Of a DNA stretch of 64,000 bases, positions 1 to 11,597 are shown piece after piece. The stretch is from NCBI GenBank assembly GCA_029204225.1, contig CM055096.1, positions 37,715,460 through 37,779,459 of the forward strand, written 5' to 3'. Numbering within the stretch: the stretch's first letter is position 1; every line of letters begins with the position of its first letter. The translations under genes and the position numbers were made by a program. The notes beneath the pieces were generated by a model. That model was given only the letters and a program-made list of their open reading frames with translations. It ran no database searches and was not told the origin of the DNA. Source of the DNA: Diphasiastrum complanatum. Lineage: Eukaryota > Streptophyta > Lycopodiopsida > Lycopodiales > Lycopodiaceae.

Positions 1-450
1 TGGTACATTCTTAGAATCAACTTTTCGAGAGGATTTTTCCCACTTTAGGACTGTATTATTGTGTTGCTTAGCTTGTTTCTTTGTCATTAGTCTTGGAGCT
101 TTTCCTTCCTTCAATATACCTGTTTTTGGCGGTTTTATTGTCGGTTCATCCAGAATATCTCAAACTCCAAATCTTGTAGGATCCATATGATTGAGGATCT
201 ACTCATCCGTAAGTTCTGCATCTCCATCATAAGTCAAGGCATGACTAACATGTATTAGATCATCTTCAATCAAATCTATAATTGGATCAATTGATATCCA
301 AGATAAGTTCATCATATTCAATGGAAAAGTGATCAGTGTATCCAAAGTTTGATCGAGTCTGAAAATTTTGCCCAATTCGGATTGATTATCTCGTTGACAC
401 ATATATCTTGTTGTACAATCCACTGTTGCAAGAGCTTGACTCCAAATGGC
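1..450 (-). pseudogene. Gy-B gypsy polyprotein fragment (region between protease and RT)
   Basis: This is a piece of a Ty3/gypsy polyprotein on the minus strand. The reading frame carries LTDEQ..NHMDP and DCTT..CQRDN, which align with ELTDEQVLHHMDPDRYG and DCRTCQYESDPEP of the Gy-A copies at 4803-5822 and 45099-45540. The match therefore identifies the linker that follows the aspartic protease. A stop lies just after the HMDPTRFGV part. The longest open stretch (199-570) continues into the unrelated TRIM-like unit, so its apparent N terminus is not real. The same sequence recurs at 37280-37514. No catalytic motif is present. The family assignment rests on homology inside this window only. Confidence 0.7.
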
Positions 451-713
451 TATTGGAATATCAATCCACACTCTAGAGAGAACTATCAAACAGGACAGAT
501 AGCGCAATGGTAGAGCATCCCATCCGATATGAGAGAGATCTTGGGTTCGAATCCTAGTCTGTACATCCATATTATGATTTATGGATTGCTAACATGGTAT
601 CAGAACTACCAGATCTGTAGCAAGCTTGTATGCTGGCGCCCTACAAAAGAGAAGCTTCTTTGTTTTTTGTTGTGAAATTTCAGCATCATGCTGATCTTTC
701 CAAGTGGAGTTTG
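451..713 (+). mobile_element. TRIM-like element, copy 1: 144-bp LTR, PBS, short internal part
   Basis: A 144-bp unit (451-594) starts TATTGGAATATC (TGTTGG in the copy at 37515), ends CTAACA, and is followed at once by TGGTATCAGAAC (595-606). That is a primer-binding site for initiator-Met tRNA with one mismatch at the end. Then comes about 107 bp of non-coding internal sequence, cut at 713 by the Gy-A LTR. Small LTR plus PBS without coding capacity is the signature of TRIM elements. No second LTR is visible. The same block is found at 37515-37778 and 50136-50399, each time with the same neighbours, so the copies are not independent insertions. A tRNA-like sequence sits inside the LTR. Confidence 0.5.
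493..564 (+). tRNA. tRNA-like sequence inside the TRIM LTR, copy 1 (probably non-functional)
   Basis: The acceptor strands GGACAGA and TCTGTAC pair except at position 2. The T arm TTGGG-TTCGAAT-CCTAG contains a perfect B box, GGTTCGAATCC (544-554). The D arm is damaged here (GCGC opposite GAGC), and the anticodon arm is weak, so the amino acid cannot be assigned. The sequence is best read as a tRNA-derived pol III promoter module, not a working tRNA. Confidence 0.45.
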
Positions 714-1534
714 TGTAGGGTCAAAGATCTTGCGTAGTATAGCCCTCCCGCCTGTCAACAAGGGTTAGATCACTGGATAGGTACCTAACAATGCATAGAT
801 GCTATTTCTAGTTAGTTTCCTACTTTCTCCCTTAACTCTATTCACCACTAACACTACTCTCCCTTAACTTTACTCCTCTACACTAACATTCTTCATGGTT
901 TTGGGTGAAGGGAAGGGGTAGAAAAGAAGAAGAAGAGAGAAGAGAAGAGAGAAAGAGAGAGAGATGAGATGGAGGTTAGCTCAAATGCTCAATGATTGCT
1001 TATGGAGAAACCTTAACTAATCACAAACAAAAAGCATGGAAGAAATGGAAATAACACGCAATCCAACAATAGCATAAGCAAGAGTGATTAGCAAATGAGG
1101 ATGCTTGAGCTCTCAAAATGATAGAGTCTCCTCCTCTCTATTAAGCATGAAAATAGTGTACAAATTGTACCTTTTTATAAAATGGGAAGGCCCTTGCCCC
1201 TCAATCATTATTGTCTAATAATCGCATTGATCCTATCCATTCATCTTGGACCCAACTTGATCCAAAGGGTCCACAAAAAGTACATTACGTTTCACAGGAT
1301 TCATGTGAGTCCCCATTTGGACCCAACTCTACAAAGTGATCTCTAAGTTTAAAAATGACTTTTGGGCCTCTAGTTTTATTTTAATTCCAAGGCCCAAGTC
1401 AATTTTATTTTATTTACACTTAAGCTTGCATGCTCATTGGGCCATGAGCTTACGCGCACAGGATGCCATGCCCTCGTAGCACATTTTATTGGACGATTTT
1501 ATTTATTTACACTTTGTTGGGAATACCCCCAATA
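714..1534 (-). mobile_element. Gy-A LTR, copy 1 (3' LTR)
   Basis: This 821-bp LTR runs on the minus strand from TATTGGGGG (TG mutated to TA) to CCCTACA. It matches the LTRs at 37779-38966, 48858-49679 and 50400-51220. It contains a TTTATAAAA TATA-like site near 1170 and a purine-rich block (900-965). It is preceded on the minus strand by GTGGGTCC, the presumed polypurine tract. The left flank GTTTG (709-713) is the same as at the other copies. Confidence 0.85.
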
Positions 1535-4500
1535 GGACCCACGGCCTGAAGTAGTGCCGATCCCTCAGCACTCTGCCGGTCTAGTAAAGAGTTTTCTTTG
1601 CCCGCCTTTGCTAGATCAGGTAGGTCGTGACGTCCTCCATAAAGTTGAGGCGGTCCAATTTCTTCAAGTCCTTGGGCATGTGGAGGGACTTGTGGACTCC
1701 TCTCAGCCAATCTTGGTCAACCCATGATTGGAATCTACGTGTCCATGGATCGCCTAGAAGTGTAGCTCGGTAATACACACGAGCAATTGGCAGCTGATCT
1801 TCGACTTTGTCTAAAGGTAGTGCCTTATTAATGTCAAAGAATATGGAAGAGAGAAAATTGTCCCATTTAGTTTCGATCCCCATTAGATGTTCTAAGTCCT
1901 AGGCATAAGTGGCTGTCGTGCGGACTATTGGATCAGGGCAGTTGACATAGTGATTCACGAATGTGGTGAGTGCCCTTATGGCATCCACATCCATAGTCCA
2001 ACCGTATTCTGAATGAATGATCGGCCAATTGAAGTTTTGAATTGTGAGTTTGTCCAGATGGGTGCCGCATTTCACCCATTTGGATCATCATGTACATGGT
2101 AGGAAGTGCGCGTTCACCTGTAATTGTTGCGGACTCGTCACGTAGGCCCTGATGGCCAAAGGGTCTCTTTCGAACAATTGTTGACGCCACTCTGGTTGTA
2201 GGTGGAAGGCGAGTAATGCTTGCAATTCTTTGCCCTTTGTTGTTAGAGTTGAAAACGATATCTGTCAGCTGTCTCTTGATGACTCGTGGGGATACTTTGA
2301 TAGGAATTCGTTTATTTTCTCCTCCACGGACTTTGGTCTTCAGAAGGCTCGGCTAAAAGATATCGCACGCGAACCTCTGGATGATGTGGCTTGGCTTTGG
2401 CTGGTATCTGCGCCTTGGCTCTGGTCTCGCGTCTCAGCAGCCGTATCCGTTTGTCCTTGGTCATGGCCTTCGGACCCTAGATCTTGGTTATATCCCCATG
2501 CTGCCTGCTGGCTTTGGTCTTGGCTTGTACTGGCCTGTGTAGCGTCAAAAATAGGTGGCGGTAGAATTACCACGGGGGTGGGCTGGGCCTTCCTTTCCAT
2601 GAATTTTTGGCAAGCCTTGAGGGTTTGCTTGGCCTGAGCGAGCTCGTGAGTTGCGCTTGTCCGATATTTATTGAACTCTGCCGGGTAGCTATTTAAGCTT
2701 TGGCTATAAACCTGCACCTGACGCTGAGGAAGATTCATTTCTGATTGAGAGAGTGGCCTTGAGTCCGATGCAGGTTGAGCTAACCAGACAAGCTTTTCAT
2801 CTTGTAGGGCTTTGACCTCCATCTCCAGGCACGTATTGTGTGCTTCCAAAAGGTTTATTTGCATCTGGATGGGGGCAAGCCGTTGGGACGCTTTGGATTG
2901 AAGCTCCCGCACCTTCGTGGAGGCCTCTGTCAGCGCTTTGGAGAGGCTTTGGATATAATTATTGAGGCCTTCCTCCTTCTGCTGCAGCTTGGCAATCTCC
3001 TGGTGCCCTACTTCTTCATGTTGTTGAGCCAAAATCAGCTCGTGCTGCAACTTGGTGAGTTCTGCTCGCAACTGTGTGTTGCTTGTTGCCAAGTGTAGTA
3101 CCCTACTTTCCAAGATAGCTTTGGCAGCTACCGCATCCAGGATGTATTTGCCCAGAGTCTGGTACGCTGTCGTTAAGTCTGTGGGAGCAGCCGGTATGGT
3201 GGCACTGATAGGGGCTTGTGTTGTATCGGCCCGACGACTTGTGGAGTTCCGTCATCATCATCTTCTATCAGGCTCTCGTTGGACCTGATGCCATCTGGGA
3301 CGGTGGGATCAGTCCGATCTGGCGATGGTACGAAAACTGTTTGGACAAATGTGTCATCGGGAAACGGTTGGTTGCCCTCGACAACCTTTGTTGGCGAAGC
3401 AGGTGGGGTTTGAGAAGTGGAAACATGGGTGAGGACGGCTTGTCTGAACGAGAGAATGGGAGAAACAGAGGGGAACTGAAGGGTGGTGTGGAGTATGGAA
3501 GAAGACAAAGATGGAGCAGAAAGGGTCTGGCATGGGGGTGAAAAATTGATGACTTGCATCCATGCCAGAGTGTCGGGAGACAATTGAGAATCAGAAGGAT
3601 TGAATGGAATGGAAGCAACGGTGGCGATAGTAGTGATCGAGGATGCGATGGTGATGGACGGAGTAGTGGATAAGATAGGAGTGGTATCAATAGAGGAAGC
3701 AGGAATGGTAGTGACAACAGAGACAGAAGGGGATGGTTGCACATAAGAAGAAGTGGTGGTGGTTGATGGAGTGGTTAGTGCGGTAGTGGAGGTACGTCAT
3801 CCGGTAGCATGTGGAAATGAAGATTTAGAGGCAGTGCCACGCATTCGTTTGTTGGTCATTGTGTTAGTAACTGTAGGTTGGGAGGAGGTGGATGCTTGAG
3901 ATGGCAGATAAAGGTTAGAGTGTGACACGAGGGTAGACAAAAGGGATGAGCATTGGAAACTGTGCACTTTCATCTCGAGAAGTGCGCAGACAAAGTTACA
4001 CAATAGGGGGCCCTCTACGATACGCTCATGGTTGTTGGGTTTGATGGAGCTGGTTAGTTCATGAATACGGAAGCTATGCTAGTCGTATGGCAAAACTGAG
4101 GGGCCAGGGAGTTCCAGAAAGGATTCCACTATCTGATTCAGCAACTTAGACTAGATTCTGTCCTTACAAAATGTTGAAATAACTAAAAAGTTATTCAACA
4201 GATGCGCAGTCGTCTGAATGACGGGTTTCGTGATAACATCTATCAGGTAACCATTGTTAGTCTGGATTGGGATTTCTGGTGCAGTTTGGATGACGAAAAG
4301 TTTGATCAGAATTTTGGCGTGGCGATGGGAGATGGGCTGACGGACATAATGCCAATGGTGATCATCGAGTCTGCATTAATCCTAACCTTGTATGTGGTAC
4401 CGTGGTACAGGAAGTGAAAACATGTCTTTTGCTCATCCCAGGTGGCGTAAGCATGAAGGGTGAGGCCCATGTTAAGCTCGGAGTGAAAAAGCGCCGAGTA

Positions 4501-4605
4501 ATTGCCTCTAGAAGGTGGGCCGGCTGTCTGTAGCCATGGTTGGATTAGAGAGTTAGAGGGTAAGGGCCAAATATGTGTGGCCTCGGGGATTTCACATTGG
4601 ATCAC
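1535..4605 (-). pseudogene. Gy-A 3' ORF (extra ORF after integrase), copy 1, frameshifted
   Basis: These minus-strand frames correspond one to one with the post-integrase ORF of the complete Gy-A copy (38967-41734). In order they are: an N-terminal part (4605-4306, with ATHIWPLPSN), a Pro/Ser/Thr-rich linker (3742-3173), a 257-residue frame (3113-2340) whose first 120 residues form a Leu/Gln-rich coiled coil, and a C-terminal part (1883-1611, with WVDQDWLRGVHKSLHMPK). Frame changes separate the parts. Extra 3' ORFs of this kind are known from Athila/Tat-type gypsy elements, where their function is unsettled. I see no signal peptide or transmembrane segment, so an envelope-like role is not supported. 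Confidence 0.7.
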
Positions 4606-6990
4606 CTACGACAAGATTCATCGGCTATGTTCGCGCATGTCCCTCGAAGACTTGTTCCACTGGTGCCTGACTTTGATCAGTTTCTCTCTGCGCTTGCGGC
4701 ATCATGATTATCACGTCATCCAAGGTATAAATCTTGAGAGTCTCAAGCATCTCGTGAACTGGCGCTGGTTAAGATTCCTCCTTCAGCATATTGATCTTAG
4801 CCCTATTGGTCATTTTCTGATTTTCTGTCACATGTGTAGAAGATGACGTTGTATCTGAGTCTATCTTGATTGACTTCAAGGAATCCAACACCTTCTTTTT
4901 GCTCTTTTTTTGTCATTTTGGTGGGTTCATCTTTGTCGTCTCTCATTGGGACTGCCATGACATTCGCCTCATGGTTGCGAATATCAATATCCATTGTAGC
5001 TATCGCCTCTTCGGGTAGATCACTCCATCGGATCACCTGGTTGTAGTGTTGCTTCAATTGATTCTTCTTATTCATAGGTGCCTTGGGTGGATCGATCCTT
5101 GAGACTTTCGCCATAGCAGACTTTTGCGATGGTTGAGCAGGTACTTTCTTGGTTCCGTATCGATCTGGGTCCATGTGGTGTAGGACTTGCTCATCAGTCA
5201 GCTCAATTTCCTTATTATAAGTTAGAGCATGTTGCCAAGGGACTAGATCATTGTCCACTGGGTTCTCAATAGGTTCCGTTGACAGCCATGCTACGTTTAT
5301 CATATTCACCCCAAATGTGATTGGTGTGTCCATAGTGTAACATTTGGGTGAAGATGTCTTGGGTTCCGGATCTGATTCATATTGACATGTCCGGCAGTCA
5401 ATAGTTGCGAATGCATCCGTCCATCTTATGACATTCATCTCTGTATCATAGTGACCTACCTTGGCTGGCCTTGGGCAATCAATCGTGTGATCTGTCGTAG
5501 ATGATCCGTCATCAGCCTTGGGTGCAATAAGTTTCACCGCCCATGTGGTTGGATCAACCTTTACAACCTGTTCTCTGTTCTTGAAGGTGAGTTTTCCCGT
5601 AACCCAATTGTGTACTACTTGTGTAGTCCTCAACCATGGTCTTCCCAGTAAAACACGGTATGCAGATGGAGATTCAGGTCTATCCATGACTAAAAAAATA
5701 ATCACAAACTGCAATTTGCTATCTTTACAGGGATATCGACAACTACACCTTTTGGTTTCACACAATATTGATCTCCTAGTTTGATGGCAAATCTTGCTGG
5801 CTTCAACCCTTGCAAACCCCATTTTTCATACAAAGTGGTGGAGATCAAATTGACACTCGATTCTCCATCTACCACTGCTGCCTCATCCTTGTATCTCTTG
5901 TGTTTGATTGGCAAAGTGATGTTGTGTTCCTCATTTTCCCATGCTGCTCTGATGTGGAGGACGTTACTTGTTTCTTCATAGCCCATACAATATATGGGCT
6001 CAGGCGCTACTGGCTCCTCATCCGCTTTGGCCCATTCAGCTAGAAGACTTTTCGTTTGTGGTGTAATCCACAATAGTTCTCCGAGTGGTAAACTAACACG
6101 ACTTGATAGTTAAAGTGTGAGTTTTTCAGTGCATGGTTCCCCGAGTTCCACCATGTGAAAAGGTGGTTCATGTTGGTGCAACCGATCATTCTGATCAGTG
6201 CGCAGTGGTGACCCGCTTGCAGTTCTCATTCAAAGCCAATTGGAGGTTCCATGGGATGGTCCTTTTTTGGCTCTTTTTCTTCCGCTTGTGCTTTTTGTAC
6301 CCAGTGTCTTATTTTTTGGTATTGCCTTCTTTCTTCCCTCACATTCGGATATGGCGCTGAAGTTGAGGGTTGGTCATCAGTGACCGAGAATGGTGGTGAG
6401 GGAGCAACTTCCTTTCTCTTTTATGCTCGCGTAACAGCTAACACAGGAGCGTGGAATCGGTGTCCTTCTGATGGCATCCCTGCTGGAACTGCTGGTTGTT
6501 GTATTGCAATGAAGTTAAGAGGTGCACTAGTTCCAAGTTTAAATGGACAATTCTTGTAACAGTGTCCATAACCGCATTCTAGACAGAAGGATGTATATTG
6601 TCTTTTGTAGATACATTCTGCAATTCTGTGTTCTTTGCCGCATCCGTAGCAGCCCTAATTTCTTCCGCCTTGATGGTGAGTTAAAGTTGCATAGGCCGCA
6701 ACATATTCATTTATGGAAGGATCCATAAATGGTTCATCTGGTCCGTACCATTGATGCTGCTCAGGTTGAGATTGCATTTGCATCTCTGGTTCTACTGTTG
6801 TCAGGTTTACATGGACCACTTGTTGATTGGCTAGCCCTGGTGGTGTAGGTAAGGCCATACGCTGTTGTTGATTTGGTGCGACGTACCTTGGTGCCGCGTT
6901 GGGTGCCTCTGTCATGCACTCAATCTTGACCTCCCTCTGAATCTGGTAACTCTCTTTCATTTTCTGCTTGTTTTTCTTCTGTCGTCGTTG
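4606..6990 (-). pseudogene. Gy-A gag (3' part) - protease - linker, copy 1; RT, RNase H and integrase missing
   Basis: Read on the minus strand, 6990-6100 encodes the gag C terminus with the CCHC region, broken by stops. 6073-5702 encodes the retropepsin-like domain (AAVVDGESSVNLIS, with DG(E)S replacing DTG). 5822-4803 is a 339-residue frame holding the end of the protease (SAYRVLLGRPWLR) and the acidic linker (ELTDEQVLHHMDP...). The linker then runs via KIYTLDDVIIMMPQA directly into the 3' ORF at 4605. The whole RT-RNase H-integrase block and the promoter of the 3' ORF are therefore deleted. Here the linker is longer than in copy 2. Confidence 0.75.
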
Positions 6991-7790
6991 GTAGCCCATG
7001 ATAGTTTTTGAGAATTTCATACCCGACTAGATCACTATCTGCTATGTATTTTGTCTCATCAAATTTAACATCTCGAACAACTTTTATCATGCTAGTTTTG
7101 GGTACATAGACACGATAATATGACGAATGTAACTCGAATCCTACCAGAAAACCTTGTTTTGTTTTTTCATCGAGTTTCTTTCTCAGCTTATCTAGTATGT
7201 GCATATACACTGCGAATCCAAATGTCCGAACATGTGCTAGATTTGGCTTTGACTTCCACCATATCTCATGAGAAGTTTTATTCGGTATTCGAGATTTCAA
7301 AATACGATTCTGAAGATAATTTGATGTAGCCACTGCTTCTGCCCACAACTATTTTGGTGCCTTCGCATGAGCCATCATACACCTTGTAACTTCCATCAGT
7401 GTACGATTTATTCATTTAGCTATTCCATTGCGTCTGAGGTGTGTATGATGCAGTCTTTGTATGGTTAATACCTCGATCAGTACAGTAAGCCTTGAATTCG
7501 TAAAAAATGTACTCACCTCCACGATCTGTGTGAATTTGCTTCAGCTTATTTCCTATCTGCTTCTCATCCCAATTCATATACTCGACAAATTTCTTCAAAG
7601 CTTCAAATTTAGTACAAATAGAATATACCACAACAAACTTGATAAAGTCATCAATAAACGTAATGAAGTACTTTGCATCATTCGACGATAATACTCCGAA
7701 TGGTCCACAAATATATGAATGCACAATTTCAAGTACCTTAGTTGCTTTATAAACATCCTTACTGAAAGGTGTTCTAGTCATCTTGCCTTT
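6920..7790 (-). pseudogene. Copia integrase fragment
   Basis: The minus-strand frames 7781-7416 and 7348-6920 are the core and C-terminal parts of a Ty1/copia integrase. The core has PFGVLSSNDAKYFITFIDDF (catalytic Asp), HTDRGGEY (second Asp) and a region ending TASYTPQTQWNS where NG(V/I)AER should follow, so the Glu-containing end is frameshifted. The second frame starts WAEAVATSNYLQNR and contains PNLAHVRTFGFAVYMH and KLRKKLDEKTKQGFLVGF, standard copia signatures. It resembles the Co-Z integrase at 56746-57565. Its end abuts the truncated gag of Gy-A copy 1. Confidence 0.8.
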
Positions 7791-7830
7791 AAGACAGGAT
7801 TCACAGGTAGTTTGAATATGTTTTGCCTCA

Positions 7831-8127
7831 TTTAGGGCGGGCTGGGACCCAATTCTAGGTGGACCGACACTTTTGGCTCGGTCTTACAAAACTTGATCAC
7901 AAAATATTTTTGATGGTTTTTTCGAAAGTCAATTTCTTCCTTTTAAACTGTGTCTAGACACTTTAAGACTGGCTGGGACCCAATTCTAAGGCAAATTTGT
8001 GCCAATTTTTCTCTAATAACCGGGTTTTACATGCCGGGTTTTTCAATTATTGCAAACTTAAACCTCAATATTAGCCCGATCTTTTGTGCGGAGATATCGG
8101 CTAACATTGGCGACTACCACTGGGTAG
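7831..8127 (+). mobile_element. Probable LTR end with primer-binding site
   Basis: The stretch ends CTAACA (8106) and, after one base, reads TGGCGACTACCACTGGGTAG (8108-8127). This looks like a gypsy-type primer-binding site, so 7831-8106 is probably the 3' part of a plus-strand LTR. An 18-bp direct repeat GGCTGGGACCCAATTCTA occurs at 7840 and 7971. The 5' boundary and the rest of the element are not visible. Confidence 0.35.
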
Positions 8128-9249
8128 TATGGTCCCCATACGGCAGACCCGGAGTCTCTGATTTCGCAGACCAGCTCCTGGTGGTGGATCAAGTTAGTGG
8201 GCTCAGCACCCTTGCTAGGTGATGCTAACCACAATGAGTTGGTAGGATGTCTTCAACAGCTTCCTACCCAAAGGCCATCAATTTAGCCCTTAGGATCATC
8301 TGCAACCGGATTGTATTTAACCACAACATCTTTGAATAGTTTGGTGTCTTCATACCTGCAAAAATCCACCTGTGACCTAAATGGCAAATGCTCCCAATTC
8401 TATCAGATTTAAGACAATGCCCACTTTCGGACCCATGCATGGAGGGATATGCAAATGCAAATATCAGGATTGGAGATGGGATGATATGGATCCAAGTCAT
8501 CAGTACTAACACCGTGTCATTGATGTGTGTGTGAATGTATACGCAATGAGGCTCTAGTGCCCCAACTCTAAAACCGGTCCAGACTAGTGATTATCAATTC
8601 TTTTTTTGTTTAGACATTCAAGTTATACTCTCTAAGAACAGATTCAACAAGGAATAACCATCTAGTCTCCTCTCTGTACTGACTCTCCTCTCAAGCCCTA
8701 TATTTTGACAGTAGTCCATGTAGGACAACTCACTGTCCTAAGATCCAATACACAAGATGCTAGGAAGTACTTGTTTTCCACTAGTCTATGGAATCAATTA
8801 GAAAAATCGTCCTCACCTCTTATGGATGTGCAAGGCGTCACTCATCCTCACAAATTGGTTTGAGGTCTGATACATACAGTTGAAGTCTTTTTCTTTTTTC
8901 TCTTTTTTCTCTTAATTTTCTCTCAGTCTTTCTTTCTCTCTCTTTTTCTGTTTTTCTTTTCCTTTTTCTTTTCTTTTTTATTTATATTTTTCTTCTTGCC
9001 CTACCTGTTGGGCGATGGAGTCACTCCCCACCCCACTGCACTGTTTTTGTTCCCACTTTTTCCTTTCTCAACCCCCCCTCAACTATGCGTCTATACAGTC
9101 ATTTATGCCCATAGAAGTTAGCAAATGTCCAAATGCAGCTCAGAGTTTTTATAGAGATGCAATAAAGATGTATGCATAGAAACTGAGACTTGCAACAGAT
9201 GCTCACGATACCGTGTCTAGTGTATGATGCATAATAGTGCGATGGGTGG
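8128..9249. other. Non-coding, decayed repeat sequence with a long pyrimidine tract
   Basis: I find no supportable gene here. 8885-8998 is almost pure C/T (CTTTTTTCTCTTTTTTCTC type), and therefore a long polypurine run on the minus strand, downstream of the Gy-C 3' ORF. It may belong to the Gy-C 3' untranslated region. No matching 3' LTR of Gy-C could be found. Confidence 0.4.
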
Positions 9250-10253
9250 TTACAATGCATTCCTGCACATTTCCGTCCGTTGGTTTTTCAACTCCCCGGT
9301 GTAATTGGGGTCCACTTCTGCCACATCCACAAGGGCTGGATCGGCACCTTCCAGGAACTTAAAATAAAACATCTCATTTAGGGTTTTGCGTTCCCTGGAA
9401 GTTCTGTCACGCATCCACAGGTACAATGCTAGGTCCACTCCTGACTCCATGGACTCATTGGTGTTGTACCACCATTTGGTAAAGTGAATCCTGGTGGGTT
9501 TAGTCTTAGTGCCCCAAGGTTGTAGTAACCAATTATGTAGGCAGTAGGCATAGTGGCCGGCCAATCTAATGATATCATCTTTCTGGTGCGCGACAATACC
9601 TGAATTTTTGTAGTTTTCAAAACTACCTGGGATGAGTGGCCATGTGAATCTGAGGGTGGAACTCGTGGATGGTCGTGGCTCAAAAACCTGGATATCTAGC
9701 GAAAACTCCATGGGCGATAGATATAAGTTGTAAGCATCAAAATTTTTGTAGAACAGATTGTCCGACAAAATTTGCTTGCGGTGCACAGGGTAAGCGGGTA
9801 AAGGGTTGCGGGAACTTTGAGGCCTGATTGGTCCTCTTGCAACTTCTTTTCTCTGATACTCATGTAACTACCTAGCTAGCATGGCTACGGTAGTTTCATT
9901 GCAGCTAGTTCCACCTTGGTGTTGGCCAGGATCTTTTCCTGCCCTTTATACCCCTCCCTATGGCTTATCTGCCGTCTTTCACTAGCCTCCTTGAGGTCAT
10001 TGTACTTTTGCTTCCAGGTATCTTGCTTCTTATTGGTGCTAACCAACTCGTTAGTGGCTCTGATTCGTAGGTTCTTTTGTTTCTTCAATTCTTCTTTCAG
10101 ACGTTGGATTTCTATGTTAGTCCTTTGTCCTTCCTTCAGTACGAACCTCATCAATTTTCTATGGCGTTGCTCGGGTTGATTACTGCTCTGTCGGTCTTCC
10201 ATTCTCTTTTCAGCAGTGAATTCCATCACCTGTGTTTTAGTATTTTTATACAT
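9250..10253 (-). pseudogene. Gy-C 3' ORF: coiled coil followed by unknown domain
   Basis: There are two minus-strand frames. 10253-9885 (122 residues) is strongly charged and coiled-coil-like (IEIQRLKEELKKQKNLR). 9786-9250 (178 residues) begins MHRKQILSDNLFYKNF and is aromatic-rich (HYAYCLHNWLLQPWG, FTKWWYNTNES). Position after RNase H and the order coiled coil then globular domain parallel the 3' ORFs of Gy-A and Gy-D, although I see no clear residue-level similarity to them. The function is unknown. Confidence 0.5.
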
Positions 10254-10359
10254 GAATATACAATGTGTTGAATGTACAAAAAATCTTTAAGCTGTACACC
10301 CCTCTCCCCTTCCGTGTGTATCTATCAGGTTCATGCTAGGGCAGGGTTTTACTATGTAC

Positions 10360-11106
10360 TTAGGCTGTGTGCATTAACCGATGGGTTATGCTACTATGAT
10401 GTGACCTAAAACAAGTTCTAGATAGTTCATGGCTCATTAACTGAGGGAATTGGGCTAGGAGTTGGGGATTCTCTAGACCTGCTTGGGTTATCAGACTATT
10501 GATCCACCGAACTCCATACCATGCTTGGGCTTTTAGAATTGTCCATAGCTCCACAACAATGGTTATGGGCGAAATGACTACCCTACCTGGCTCACATTGC
10601 CAGTAATGGTCATGGTCGTAGGCTATCGCAGCTAGACTATCAGCACGTTGGTTCTGTGCTCGTGGAATATGCATCCATTCGATGTGAGAAAACTCTATAG
10701 TGTATTCGTTGATGGCAATGGCATAGGCCTGTAAGGTCCTGCTTTTGAGTCGGTATACGCCAGTCATACCTCGGATTAGTAGTTGTGAATCCTCCATAAT
10801 TCGGAGGTTGCTTATAGTTTGAGCAACTCGCATGGTCATTTGTAGACCGATTACAAGGGCTTTGTATTCGGCAGTGTTGTTCGTGAATCCTTTCTCTAAT
10901 AGGACTCCTATACTGGCTAGTTCAGTCCCATTGGGATTCTGCAATACTGCTCCTATGGCACTTTCTCTATTCGAATGTTTGCAGGCTCTGTCTACCTTCA
11001 ATGTGTATGTCCCAAGTTCTTGGGTGAGTTCCATATCACAACAATAATCTTTTTGTATTTTTCTTGATTTTATGAATTTTTGTTTTGGTTTTTTGCACCC
11101 TTCCAT
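10360..11106 (-). pseudogene. Gy-C additional (plant-type) RNase H domain
   Basis: This 248-residue minus-strand frame holds a complete RNase H fold signature: YTLKVDRACK (first Asp), GFTNNTAEYKALVIGL (Glu), RIMEDSQLLI (Asp) and RAQNQRADSLAAIA (last Asp). Similar second RNase H domains lie between RT/RNase H and integrase in Tat-lineage gypsy elements (Ogre, Retand). Here the frame overlaps the end of the protease frame (11070-11106), with no reverse transcriptase between them. The element is therefore internally deleted. The tail after about residue 165 (WYGVRWINSLITQAGLE) is probably linker. Confidence 0.75.
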
Positions 11107-11564
11107 TCAGCGTATATGTACAAGGTCATTAGGGCTACTTTTGATTCTCTGAGTGTTCCCAGTATTTGTGATGCTTCTAGGTCGACATTCTTAAGCTCGC
11201 CCTCTGGTTTGATTACAAAGTTGTTGGCTAGCTTTAGGGTTGTCAAGGTAGCGGGTTCTAGAGTAAAACCAAGGCGATCTGAAAGTTCTAGACTTATGAT
11301 GTTAATTGCCGACCCTGCATCAACTATGGCCCCTAAAATGACTAGGCCATCTATGAGTACATCTACCTTAGGGCAGTAGCGATCTAAGAAATCCGCATCT
11401 ACTTTCCCTATTGTAGGTGGCTCCAATGTTCTGGTCGTGGGTGGTCTCATCCATCGTTTGACCTTGTATTTAATAGTGGGTGACAACTGTACTAGTTGCC
11501 AAAGCCCTATTTCCAATTTTAGATTCTCTAGAGCTTGACCTAGGTCAATATTCCCTCTCTTCAA
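11070..11564 (-). pseudogene. Gy-C aspartic protease (retropepsin) domain
   Basis: The minus-strand frame contains VDVLIDGLVILGAIVDAGSA followed by INIISLELSDRLGF, the usual active-site region of a gypsy protease. DAGS stands where DTGA/DSGS is typical. The domain would cleave the gag-pol precursor. It follows the zinc-knuckle gag frame by about 30 bp and runs directly into the RNase H frame. Whether the Thr-to-Ala change abolishes activity is inference. Confidence 0.7.
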
Positions 11565-11597
11565 GTTTAGGTCTATATCCTTCCTAAACCTGCGTGT

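Noticed and set aside
2230-2637. Plus-strand 135-residue Trp-rich ORF
   Set aside because: It is the antisense shadow of the Gln/Asp-rich 3' ORF of Gy-A (CCA-rich codons read in reverse).
8196-8234. Similarity to 13898-13933 (TGATGCTAACCAC) suggesting a second Gy-C leader
   Set aside because: The match is about 13 exact bases plus scattered ones, which is expected by chance in a window of this size.
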